A stretch of 64,000 nucleotides of DNA from Mesostigma viride. Its lineage: Eukaryota; Streptophyta; Mesostigmatophyceae; Mesostigmatales; Mesostigmataceae. The notes under the pieces are model-generated. The model saw nothing but the letters and a program-made list of their open reading frames with translations, did not search any database and was not told where the DNA came from. How positions within the stretch are numbered: position 1 is the first letter of the stretch; every line of letters starts with the position of its first letter. Both the position numbers and the translations under genes were made by a program. Positions 38,967 to 46,943 of this stretch are shown one piece after another. The DNA is taken from contig RPFO01000408.1 of the NCBI GenBank assembly GCA_009746045.1, positions 1-64,000 on the forward strand, read 5' to 3'.

Positions 38967-39305
38967 ATGGAAAAGGTGTTGAAGACGATTGACGGGCTCT
39001 CGTGTACCATTCTCGACGACCCCCATTGCGACCTTGTGCATCTCTTGTGTCAGGCCGCCCGCGCGCTTGTGAAGGAGAAGTTTCTAGAGGAAGACTTCGA
39101 GGCCGTGTTGAAAGGATGTTTGCGCTTGGCGGATCACGTAATCGAAGAGCTGTGTCCTGAAAACGACGCGCGCGTCGCTAAGCTCGCTTATGCGATCCGT
39201 TATTATGTCCGAGCTCATCGTGACGCAGAGGCCGTGAGTCCACCGCGGTTGCCGACTTTATCGGACGGGAAACTTGTCATTCGCAGCCCGGCTTTGTGCG
39301 CGTGA
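38967..39305 (+). CDS. Unrecognised 112 aa helical protein
   Basis: Mostly helical, with MEKVLKTIDGLSCTILDD at the start and several cysteines. No domain recognised. Its TGA overlaps the ATG of the next gene (TGATG at 39303-39307), which suggests co-expression of the two. Confidence 0.65.
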   Translation: MEKVLKTIDGLSCTILDDPHCDLVHLLCQAARALVKEKFLEEDFEAVLKGCLRLADHVIEELCPENDARVAKLAYAIRYYVRAHRDAEAVSPPRLPTLSDGKLVIRSPALCA

Positions 39306-40393
39306 TGGTCAAACGCGTTTCTTGCGACGAGGCGTGCGGGCCCGAAACGCTCCTCGCCGCCCTTTCGGCACCCTTGTATCGGGATCTTACAGAGGAGGAG
39401 CGGTTGCACGCTCACGTTTTCTCCGACTTCGTGGACTCGAAACGCGTGAACAAAGGTCCCACGCTTTCTGCTTCTACAGAACGAGTGTTCGATGCGTTTT
39501 CCGACTTTCTCGAAGATCGCAATTTCGCCAGGTACGACCACTTTTCGAGGTTTCAAGAGGACAAGTGGTTTTGGAACGCCTTGTTCGATCGCTATGGGTT
39601 CTCGACGGGCGGTGGATTGGGTTCGAAGAGGACGTCGGGTTTTAGCGTGAACGGGTCTCGCGATCTGAAGGACGCGTGCACCGAGTCTGTGTCGCTCGAG
39701 GACCCGGACCCGGATCGTTGCGATTTCCGTGTTTTCTGCGGGAAGACGAGGTTGTCTCTCGTGACGAATGCGCTCATGAAATACGCTGGAGACCTGGTTT
39801 CGGACGAGGTCTTGAACGAGATCATAGACGCATTCGACAGGACGGGGGTTAACAACCTTACGACCGAGGAGCGGTACCGCACTTCTCATCTCCACGGGCT
39901 CGTGACGGCGATGGCGGAGAACGGGGTGTCTGTCCCCGAGGCGGTCCGTGATTGGATTGTCGACCACAGGGCGGCGTTGAGCGAGAAGATATACAGCCAC
40001 AACGCCCAGTTTCGGCGGTCGAGGTCAGGCGACTTTTTCCAAGAAACTTTGCGGTGGCAACGATGGGACGCTCTTTTGCGATCGACGGACAAGAGGCGTC
40101 ATACGGAGAGCGAGGAGGAGTCTTCGAGCGAGATCGAGTCGGTGTACACGACAAAGGCCGCGGAGTTCATGCAGCTCGAAAACGTCAAGCAGGACCCGGA
40201 GGCGTGGGTGAAAATGAAAGATTTTCGCCAGGCTTTTTTAGTCGATTTTTGTGGAGAAGACGTGTCTAACAGGAAGAACGCGGTGACAAATGAAGACTTA
40301 CGCACATTGTTCGAACCTTTCGGCCTGAAGTTTTTCAGGAACAAGAGGCGCGATGGGGTTAGATCCGATTGGGTGAACGGCATCACGATTTAG
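39305..40393 (+). CDS. Protein with primase-helicase-type C-terminal domain
   Basis: 362 aa. The ATG at 39305 overlaps the previous stop. The last 70 residues (MKDFRQAFLVDFCGE ... TNEDLRTLFEPFGLKFF ... SDWVNGITI) resemble the small C-terminal domain found after the helicase in poxvirus D5-type and phage primase-helicases, which ends in W-x-G-I. No Walker motifs are present, so the helicase itself is absent. The N-terminal 270 residues are unrecognised. It may be a derived DNA-binding protein. The resemblance is by pattern only. Confidence 0.6.
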   Translation: MVKRVSCDEACGPETLLAALSAPLYRDLTEEERLHAHVFSDFVDSKRVNKGPTLSASTERVFDAFSDFLEDRNFARYDHFSRFQEDKWFWNALFDRYGFSTGGGLGSKRTSGFSVNGSRDLKDACTESVSLEDPDPDRCDFRVFCGKTRLSLVTNALMKYAGDLVSDEVLNEIIDAFDRTGVNNLTTEERYRTSHLHGLVTAMAENGVSVPEAVRDWIVDHRAALSEKIYSHNAQFRRSRSGDFFQETLRWQRWDALLRSTDKRRHTESEEESSSEIESVYTTKAAEFMQLENVKQDPEAWVKMKDFRQAFLVDFCGEDVSNRKNAVTNEDLRTLFEPFGLKFFRNKRRDGVRSDWVNGITI

Positions 40394-40532
40394 ACTTTCT
40401 CGTTCTGGAATGTTTTCCGCACGTGACTCTCATCGGCCTCGCTTGAAACTTGCACCTCCGGTTGCAATGGGTCGTGCCTTTGCACCTCATGACGAGAGGG
40501 TTTTTTATTATTCAATAAAGAAAGAAAGTTGC

Positions 40533-43145
40533 ATGTTGCTATACGCGGATCCATACTCGTACGTGCAGATGTACTTGTCTAATCCTTTGTTGCCTTACCC
40601 GATGCACGGGCCAGGTTTTTTCGTAGGAGGAGAACAGTGGTTTTACCCCGCCGCGACTGATCCGCTAGGAATTCCTAAACCGAGGTACGTACTTGTACGC
40701 GAGGCAGGTGTGGGAACTGACCCGGTAAGAGAACCAGTCGCAGGAGAAACGAAAGGCGCAAAAAACGGGACTTATACGCACGTTTATGGACGTTTCCGTG
40801 AAAAAGAGGGCGAAGAAGGCAGTTTACCGGAAGTAGAAGTAAGTGATGATTCGGTATCGTCAGTCAGCGACTCCGAAGTAGAATATGCCTCAAGTTACGA
40901 ATCTGCGGACACATCTGCGTTAATTACACCATCCAATTCCGATAACGAGGACCGAAGCACTTTGTCAGATGAAGAGAGTCAAGACGTCCTGAGCGAGGAC
41001 GGAGAACTTTCTGACCCTGAACGGGTGAGAGCAATATCGACTGAACCGGGCACGTATGATATCAATCAGCCTCGCGGGCCGCAAATGATCCCCCCGGCGA
41101 GACAAGTTGTAGCCAAACCGTATGTAAAAAAGGACCAAAATGAACGTAATCAGATTCTTTGGAGATACGTTAAACAGACTCGAGATGGGGTAATAGTTTC
41201 GGACGCGAATGTAACCTCGATATCAGTCGACGTGCTACAAGATTTGAAGAGACGTTCAGAAAGACAACAGACTGAAATAATAGAAACATTAATAAGAAGA
41301 TCACGAAGACCTTTTACGGTAGAGGGAAATCCTATCAGTGGAAATGAATCTGAATTCATTGACGGAGCGGATGTTGGAATAGAAGTTCTCACGGTAAATG
41401 GCGAACTTTTGGATATTCCTGTAATCCCTATAGTTTCTGGGTTGAGTACAAATGCAACCACATCTGCTAACCTCTCTCCTGGAATCGGAAGGGAAAATAC
41501 AGTAACAACTGAACCGGACATGATTGATAGCAATCATCCTCGCGGGCCGCAAATGATCCCCCCGGCGAGACAAATTGTAGCCAAACCGTACGAAAAGAAA
41601 ACTCCTGCTCGCTCAAAGGTTCTGGTGACAGCACTGAAAAACACAAACAACGGATCAAATACTGGAAAGAGTAGAAGCAATGAAAATAGAGACTTTAGAG
41701 AATCGGCGGCGTGGATGGGTGGTATCGAAGATGCGGATATTGACGACGCTGTAACTCTAGATGCTGACCTTGACGTGTCTTCGTCGGATCAACTCGGAGT
41801 GTCCCTGTCACCGAAACCTCCAAGAGTAAAAACTGCATGGCAGGATCCTTTACCGATCGCGATGGAATCTCCTTCACCGATCGCGAATGAATATCTCGAC
41901 GGAGGACATGAACAAGAGCGGGTTACACCATCTGATTGGGCGGAACGTAGAGATTTGAAATCTCAGCTGTTTCGCCATTTGTCTAATTTGGGACTACAAA
42001 ATGATACTAGGAACACAAGTGTGCGGAGAGTCCCGGGAAATCGGTTTCAGATAGAGCCAGAAGCAGTGCGCCAAATACAACCACTGCCCGTCACGTCTCT
42101 TTTGTCGTTTGGAAAAGATTCATACACGGATGAACTACTAGGTCCTATAGGTCCTACAAAACGGATCAATGTGACGAGCCAGTTTACTGAGGAGTCTCCA
42201 CGCAATCCAGTTCGTGTAAGACGCCTTGCGAACTTTGCAGCCGAGACGAATGAAACTATGCCTGGCCCCTATGATATACCATTATATGTGGAAGATCTTG
42301 ACTCGCGTCGTCCCGAAACCCTTTCAGAAGATGATGTCATAGATTCACATTTGCCTAGCCCTAAAACCCTTTTTGAAGGCCCCGTTGAAAAATCCGAGTA
42401 TCAAACACTTAAAAAACCGTTTGTGACTAAAAACGCGTGGGGTGCTGAAACAAAGCCCGCGGTCGGTAGTTTGGAATTTAAAACGCCTCAAGTGTCGTTG
42501 GCGGTTGCTTCTTCACCAACCGAAACTGCAAAAAAGGCTCAAGAACTGTGGGGATCTAGACTTTTCAGTCCGGGACAACAACTTTTTGAAAGGCTGCTTA
42601 AAGAAGCGGCAACAAAATCTAGACCGAAACCATCGCAACAACGGCCTTCTTCTGCTTCTGGCAGGCTTCCAGACCCAGTTTTCAGGACTCGGACTGATGC
42701 TTATAGTGTTACGACTACTTCCGACGGATCTGCTGTCGAAAAGAACCTTGAGGAATTGAATACGCCCCTCGAATCCCCGCGACAACTGCAACCGAGAAAC
42801 GACACCAATTGGCCTTTCAAGTTTTCTCAAGGTGAAGAAGTAGAGGCTCGCGATGACTTCGAACCCGGAGTGAATGTAAAACCTTTAAGCAAATCGGAGA
42901 TCGAAAAATATAACGCAATAGAAAAAGCCGCGAGGAGCGAGGTTTTAAAACGTCGTGCGCAAGAAAGGCGACAAGAAGAGTTAAACAAACAACAGGAAAA
43001 CGCGATTCAGGACAGGCGAGAAAAACGCGAGCTTGATGAGAGGCTCGGACTTCTAAAACTGGAATGGCAAGCTAATCGAGAAAAAGATGCGCGACAGCTC
43101 AAAATTCTGATCGACGACTTGCGACGTCAGTTGCCGTCCCCTTAA
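40533..43145 (+). CDS. Large virion-type protein with NPLL...HGPGF signature and RGPQMIPPARQ repeats
   Basis: 870 aa from the ATG at 40533 (MLLYADPYSYVQMYLSNPLL). The open frame starts at 40410, but the AT-rich run TTTATTATTCAATAAAGAAA just before 40533 favours the later start. The N-terminal YPMHGPGFFVGGE matches the family of the 38917 and 36177 genes. A long acidic disordered region follows. A near-identical 20-residue module containing RGPQMIPPARQ-(V/I)-VAKPY occurs at 41070-41130 and 41536-41590. The C-terminus is a charged coiled coil (KRRAQERRQEELNKQQENA). It is probably structural. Confidence 0.75.
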   Translation: MLLYADPYSYVQMYLSNPLLPYPMHGPGFFVGGEQWFYPAATDPLGIPKPRYVLVREAGVGTDPVREPVAGETKGAKNGTYTHVYGRFREKEGEEGSLPEVEVSDDSVSSVSDSEVEYASSYESADTSALITPSNSDNEDRSTLSDEESQDVLSEDGELSDPERVRAISTEPGTYDINQPRGPQMIPPARQVVAKPYVKKDQNERNQILWRYVKQTRDGVIVSDANVTSISVDVLQDLKRRSERQQTEIIETLIRRSRRPFTVEGNPISGNESEFIDGADVGIEVLTVNGELLDIPVIPIVSGLSTNATTSANLSPGIGRENTVTTEPDMIDSNHPRGPQMIPPARQIVAKPYEKKTPARSKVLVTALKNTNNGSNTGKSRSNENRDFRESAAWMGGIEDADIDDAVTLDADLDVSSSDQLGVSLSPKPPRVKTAWQDPLPIAMESPSPIANEYLDGGHEQERVTPSDWAERRDLKSQLFRHLSNLGLQNDTRNTSVRRVPGNRFQIEPEAVRQIQPLPVTSLLSFGKDSYTDELLGPIGPTKRINVTSQFTEESPRNPVRVRRLANFAAETNETMPGPYDIPLYVEDLDSRRPETLSEDDVIDSHLPSPKTLFEGPVEKSEYQTLKKPFVTKNAWGAETKPAVGSLEFKTPQVSLAVASSPTETAKKAQELWGSRLFSPGQQLFERLLKEAATKSRPKPSQQRPSSASGRLPDPVFRTRTDAYSVTTTSDGSAVEKNLEELNTPLESPRQLQPRNDTNWPFKFSQGEEVEARDDFEPGVNVKPLSKSEIEKYNAIEKAARSEVLKRRAQERRQEELNKQQENAIQDRREKRELDERLGLLKLEWQANREKDARQLKILIDDLRRQLPSP

Positions 43146-43733
43146 TTAAAGATCCTCGGACGGACTTGCAGCTGCGTAGAACACGATTCGGTGTTGGTTC
43201 GATTCGGCGTGTTTAAGAACGACGTAGACGATGTTCTCGTCAGCCCCGCCAAGGTTCAGCGGCGCGGTGTTCACCACTTTCCAGGTCGGAGAGTTGGCCA
43301 CCGCAATAGTATCCACGGCGAAACGGATGTCCATGTTACGAATCATGTTCAAGGGCGCCGGTTGGAAAGAGAGATTGTTGTACTTGTCGCTCGGCCCGTT
43401 GATGATCTGCACGACGTCGATCTTTCCGTCCATGACAATGATGCGGAGTTGAGGCGGGTTGTCCGACGGAGTTGTTGTAATGGAATTCGTCTTCGCGTCC
43501 TTCCACCAAACTCGTGAGAATTCGAGGATGTTGCGTCGGAACGTTTCGTCGCTCATGACGGCGACAGGGGTCATCACGAACCCTTGGTAGTTCGGGTCGA
43601 TGCGGTCAGGGGCGACGAGACGAGGGGATGTTTGGCGATCTTTCAACCACACGATCAACACGAATGCGAAAACGCAGATTACAGAAACAGTGACAGCCGC
43701 CAATGCAATTTTCTTTTTAGTGCTGCTGTCCAT
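43146..43733 (-). CDS. Single-pass membrane protein with soluble domain
   Basis: 195 aa from the ATG at 43733 (MDSSTKKKIALAAVTVSVIC). The longer frame to 44180 covers neighbouring genes on the other strand and is rejected. Residues 8-30 form a transmembrane segment after a basic N-terminus. The rest looks like a globular beta-rich domain (MTPVAVMSDETFRRNILEFS; LRIIVMDGKIDVVQIINGPS). It is a type II-like virion membrane protein candidate. It converges with the 40533 gene with no gap. Confidence 0.7.
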   Translation of the reverse strand: MDSSTKKKIALAAVTVSVICVFAFVLIVWLKDRQTSPRLVAPDRIDPNYQGFVMTPVAVMSDETFRRNILEFSRVWWKDAKTNSITTTPSDNPPQLRIIVMDGKIDVVQIINGPSDKYNNLSFQPAPLNMIRNMDIRFAVDTIAVANSPTWKVVNTAPLNLGGADENIVYVVLKHAESNQHRIVFYAAASPSEDL

Positions 43734-43790
43734 CCGTATACTTCTTTCGGTTGAAATAAAAATCGTAACGAACAAGTATACTATACCATC

Positions 43791-43907
43791 ATGCCGCCGA
43801 AACGAAGCAAGATCACGGGCCGTTTTGTGAAGGGGCACAGTTCCCGGGCAACCCGGAAGAGGCATCGAGCGCGCGCCGTTTACATGCCTTTTACAAGTGA
43901 GGCATAA
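43791..43907 (+). CDS. Short basic protein (38 aa)
   Basis: Starts MPPKRSKITGRFVKGHSS and stays strongly basic (RATRKRHRARA). It lies between divergent neighbours, preceded by TATACTATACC. Its charge suggests nucleic-acid binding. It parallels the 37 aa protein at 29834. Confidence 0.5.
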   Translation: MPPKRSKITGRFVKGHSSRATRKRHRARAVYMPFTSEA

Positions 43908-43937
43908 ATTTTCTGTTAGATTATACCAAACAGGAAC

Positions 43938-44348
43938 ATGGGAGACGTCGCGAACACCGAGGGCGTCCCATTGTCCGTTCCTCAGACAGCCGTACCGCAA
44001 CCGAAGCCAGATGTACTTCCGACAAAGTTTGGAGAACCTCCCGCGACCGGCTCGCTGGAGCCTTTGTCGCTTGACAAGTGCACCTACGGCGTTCCGCTTA
44101 ACGTTGCATCTGACACGATGAAGGGGGAAGCCCCTTTGCCCGCCATTGCTCTTCCTGAGAAGTCGCTGGAGGTCGACCATCGTCTCATGAGCTCGTTTCC
44201 GATGCGCCGTCCCTATCTTACCAACGAACCTTATCCCGACTCGATTCTTCCTCGTCCAGAAGGACGGGGAGGAGGAGCGGGCGCTGTGAGCGCGAGGATC
44301 GACGCTGCCATAAGCATGATCGAAAAAAGCGCTGTGCGTAAAATGTAA
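43938..44348 (+). CDS. Unrecognised 136 aa proline-rich protein
   Basis: P/L/S-rich and probably largely disordered, with FPMRRPYLTNEPYPDSILP in the middle and a short amphipathic helix near the end (ARIDAAISMIEKSAVRKM). The leader carries GATTATACC. No family recognised. It lies in a run of small plus-strand genes. Confidence 0.65.
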   Translation: MGDVANTEGVPLSVPQTAVPQPKPDVLPTKFGEPPATGSLEPLSLDKCTYGVPLNVASDTMKGEAPLPAIALPEKSLEVDHRLMSSFPMRRPYLTNEPYPDSILPRPEGRGGGAGAVSARIDAAISMIEKSAVRKM

Positions 44349-44372
44349 TCTTGTAGCTATATAAAACGAACT

Positions 44373-44723
44373 ATGGATCCCTCGTTAATCCGTGGGATGG
44401 TTTTTGCGCCTGGTGCGGGCAACATACGCGCGGCTAACCGAGCGAACCGTTCAGAAGTGCCTTTTGAGAAAGAGTTTATCGAAGAGAACCGCGAGTCGGC
44501 TATCTCTGTTCGCCCCGACGCAGAACCCCACTCCTATCGAAAGATTGACGGGGAGACTCTTCGTCAGATGCTAGATCATCGAAACGATGTGCGGACCTGG
44601 ATCGAAAGTAAAACCGCTTCAGTCAACTCTCTAAGGAAAGAGGATCGCCGTGTTTTGAGGGATGGAAAAAAGGTAATCCTTTTTGGCGGCCAGTACGAGG
44701 ATCTGTACGGACTACGTTGGTGA
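44373..44723 (+). CDS. Unrecognised 116 aa protein
   Basis: Begins MDPSLIRGMVFAPGAGN and is charged and helical after residue 60. CTATATAAAACGAACT directly precedes the ATG as a TATA-like element. The stop lies one base from the stop of the convergent 44725 gene. Function unknown. Confidence 0.65.
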   Translation: MDPSLIRGMVFAPGAGNIRAANRANRSEVPFEKEFIEENRESAISVRPDAEPHSYRKIDGETLRQMLDHRNDVRTWIESKTASVNSLRKEDRRVLRDGKKVILFGGQYEDLYGLRW

Positions 44724-44724
44724 G

Positions 44725-45216
44725 CTATCTATGTCCATACACAAGTTCGAAAAGAATCGAAAATTTCTCCCCAGATAGATTGAGAAGCTCGCGAGAGGAC
44801 GCTGGAATCGCGTATAGCTCGACTTCGATCTCCTTAGCGCTGGAGAGAGGCGGAGAGAACAGAACCGTGTCGTCTCGTTCGTTTTTAGGGGTGTAGGTTT
44901 CGGATCCGTTCGGGACGACGAAAAAGTGGCCTCGGCCCGCGTACACGTGCGAAGGGTCTAAGGACGAAGGCGGGACGGGGATGGCGGCGTGCACTTTGTT
45001 GACTTCGAATCCTCCGAGCCTCACGTACACTGCGGTTGAGACAGGACTCGTGGAAGGTATGGAAGCCCAAATCACGCGAAGGGACTTGACGTCTCTTATC
45101 GGAAAAGGCATTTTAAAACACGTGTCGTTAGGAAGGTTCGATCCTGTTACGAGCACCTGTGTTCTCCTGTCTCTACTAGCGTGTGGTCTTGCTACGCCGT
45201 CTATGACACAGTCCAT
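44725..45216 (-). CDS. Beta-rich virion-type protein
   Basis: 163 aa. The pattern FPIRDVKSLRVIWASIPSTS, then short beta-like segments and LFSPPLSSAKEIEVELYAIP, resembles a family of conserved small virion-type proteins in algal and amoebal giant viruses, where a 'VxSVxLxxxxIP' core and a 'PPLxxL' segment recur. I recall the pattern but cannot name the family with certainty. No signal peptide or membrane segment is present. Confidence 0.6.
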   Translation of the reverse strand: MDCVIDGVARPHASRDRRTQVLVTGSNLPNDTCFKMPFPIRDVKSLRVIWASIPSTSPVSTAVYVRLGGFEVNKVHAAIPVPPSSLDPSHVYAGRGHFFVVPNGSETYTPKNERDDTVLFSPPLSSAKEIEVELYAIPASSRELLNLSGEKFSILFELVYGHR

Positions 45217-45244
45217 ACTTGTTTACTATGCGATGATAAAAACT

Positions 45245-45445
45245 TTAGGAATGCGGCGAATTCGTCTCGGACTGTAGGCGATAGCTCACGATGTATCCAG
45301 TTTTCTCCTCGCCTTGTGTCTTATGAGTGTACCAGTCAATTACATGTTCGGCGCGCCAAAAGGAGCGAACTTCTTTATCCAGTTTGCTCTGTTTGCGACA
45401 CAACAGCATTGCAGCCGCACCAATGCACAATGACAAGATGTTCAT
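45245..45445 (-). CDS. Small protein with N-terminal hydrophobic segment
   Basis: 66 aa starting MNILSLCIGAAAMLLC, a likely signal anchor, followed by a charged soluble part (FWRAEHVIDWYTHKTQGEE). It is the first of a series of minus-strand small membrane proteins. Function unknown. Confidence 0.55.
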   Translation of the reverse strand: MNILSLCIGAAAMLLCRKQSKLDKEVRSFWRAEHVIDWYTHKTQGEEKTGYIVSYRLQSETNSPHS

Positions 45446-45481
45446 GGTTGATGGTTTATATTACAGTTTAAAAAAATGCAT

Positions 45482-45706
45482 TCAAGCGAATCCATTGTAC
45501 AATTTCCAAAGAGCTGCTAAAACGATGACTACTAGTAACAGAAGGGCCAAACCACCCCCTAAAAGTCCCTTTGTCTTTGTTTCATTAGGATTCGATACTC
45601 TCTCGTTTTCTTTTTTTTGAACACGTCCTCTCCACAGCATAATACTGGCTCCCGCCAATATAAGGAATATCACAAAACCAGTAATTAGATACAGTTTCCA
45701 GTCCAT
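45482..45706 (-). CDS. Two-span membrane protein, paralogue 1
   Basis: 74 aa with two transmembrane helices (LYLITGFVIFLILAGASIML and LLGGGLALLLLVVIVLAA) joined by a charged loop (RVQKKENERVSNPNETKTK). It shares the IxLWRG end of helix 1 and the K-(G/A)-L-(L/I)-G start of helix 2 with the next gene, so the two are tandem paralogues. Confidence 0.65.
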   Translation of the reverse strand: MDWKLYLITGFVIFLILAGASIMLWRGRVQKKENERVSNPNETKTKGLLGGGLALLLLVVIVLAALWKLYNGFA

Positions 45707-45742
45707 CGCACTTGTTGTAAACTTTCAAAAAAAAAAAAACGT

Positions 45743-45979
45743 TCAGTCTTCCGGCAACCATTTCATCAAATAAAGAACAACCGGGGGCACCAAGGCAAAA
45801 GACGTTATTATAATTCCAATACCGATCAATGCCTTTGTCCCCGGCTGATAGTCAAAATAGCGCTCTTGTCTGTTATCTTGTTTGATTCTGGCGCCACCTC
45901 TCCACAGCAAGATACCGCCTATGGTCGTAAGAACGGTAATAATGACAGCCCAAAGTGTCAAAGCGAGTTTCCTGTTCAT
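45743..45979 (-). CDS. Two-span membrane protein, paralogue 2
   Basis: 78 aa from the ATG at 45979 (MNRKLALTLWAVIITVL). The frame extending to 46417 overlaps the next gene and is not used. Helix 1 ends GGILLWRGG. Helix 2 starts KALIGIGIIITSF. It shares this organisation with its neighbour. The start ATG overlaps the stop of the upstream gene (ATGA), which suggests a shared transcript. Confidence 0.65.
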   Translation of the reverse strand: MNRKLALTLWAVIITVLTTIGGILLWRGGARIKQDNRQERYFDYQPGTKALIGIGIIITSFALVPPVVLYLMKWLPED

Positions 45980-46545
45980 CACGCCTTTATCAAGTGTCCG
46001 CAGAAAAAAATAGAGCAGGCTCGAGGCACTGCATTCTTCCCCCGGCTTCTGTACGTCGAATGCGCGGGGTTCGCCTCTCGCCTCGTTACGAGATCCGCTT
46101 TTCTCACCGATTTGTTGTACTCCACCGTCTCCTTTGAAACGTGCGTCAAAAGACAATCGTTCGCGATCAACATTTGCTCGAAAAGGCGCATCGTTTTTTG
46201 CGCGTTTTCGCGATCGTAGCGGTTTTCGTTTGCTCTCGTTCTTTCGGCGATGATCGTGTTGATCCCGAACAACAAAGCGGACTGGACAGAGTCGCACGCA
46301 AGAGGGACGCTGTCGACGCCAAACTTGGTCTTTAATTGGCGAGCGGGAAGTCCAGACAGAGCTTTGGAAACCTCGTTCCAGTGAAACTTGACGTCTTGTA
46401 GCGCCTGTTTCTTGCACTCGTTCGCGAAAATCGCGTCGTGCAGAGTTTTTGTCGAGTCCAGGCAGCTAAGAGTAGGATACTCTTGAAGCCTGCGAGGGCG
46501 CAAGTACACCGTGTTTGCAAAAACGGGCTTGTTGGAGGTCTCCAT
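45979..46545 (-). CDS. Unrecognised 188 aa protein
   Basis: Starts METSNKPVFANTVYLRPRRL. It is largely helical, with several cysteines (LSCLDSTKTLHDAIFANECK; NDCLLTHVS). A GTATAAAAAC element on the minus strand lies about 40 bases upstream. It ends in overlap with the start of the 45743-45979 gene. No family recognised. Confidence 0.65.
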   Translation of the reverse strand: METSNKPVFANTVYLRPRRLQEYPTLSCLDSTKTLHDAIFANECKKQALQDVKFHWNEVSKALSGLPARQLKTKFGVDSVPLACDSVQSALLFGINTIIAERTRANENRYDRENAQKTMRLFEQMLIANDCLLTHVSKETVEYNKSVRKADLVTRREANPAHSTYRSRGKNAVPRACSIFFCGHLIKA

Positions 46546-46652
46546 GGCTGCAAAACGCAGCGGTGACGACCGACGAGGTCTGTCCTGTTTTTATACGTTT
46601 TCGATCCTGGTAACCGAATTCAGGATAAAAAAAACGACAATTCATTGTAACA

Positions 46653-46943
46653 ATGCGTCCAATGGGAGTCTGTTGGTCAGTACCGTTAGACGAACACGTG
46701 CAGATGAGGAACTCGTATCCTCTGCGCCGATCTTTAGATTTAATTTTCCTTCCGAGACGGTTACGCTTGTACGGCTTGACACCGCCCGAAACGACGATAA
46801 TCGATCAAAGGAAGAAAACAAATCAAAATTTAAAAAAATCGAATAACTTTTTCACCCCAACCAAAACCCTTCTAAAACAATTTGGCGAATCGGCATGTCG
46901 CCGTACCCATGAATTTTGTCGATTTTTTTTATGGATTCTCTGA
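46653..46943 (+). CDS. Doubtful small ORF
   Basis: 96 codons starting MRPMGVCWSVPLDEH, preceded by AT-rich DNA. The last 30 codons lie antisense to the helicase C-terminus. Lys/Asn-rich in the middle. No domain. It could equally be non-coding sequence between two transcription units. Confidence 0.3.
   Translation: MRPMGVCWSVPLDEHVQMRNSYPLRRSLDLIFLPRRLRLYGLTPPETTIIDQRKKTNQNLKKSNNFFTPTKTLLKQFGESACRRTHEFCRFFLWIL

Noticed and set aside
43734-44180. N-terminal extension of the 43146 membrane protein
   Set aside because: It lies antisense to two small plus-strand genes. The transmembrane N-terminus at 43733 with an AT-rich leader is a better start.
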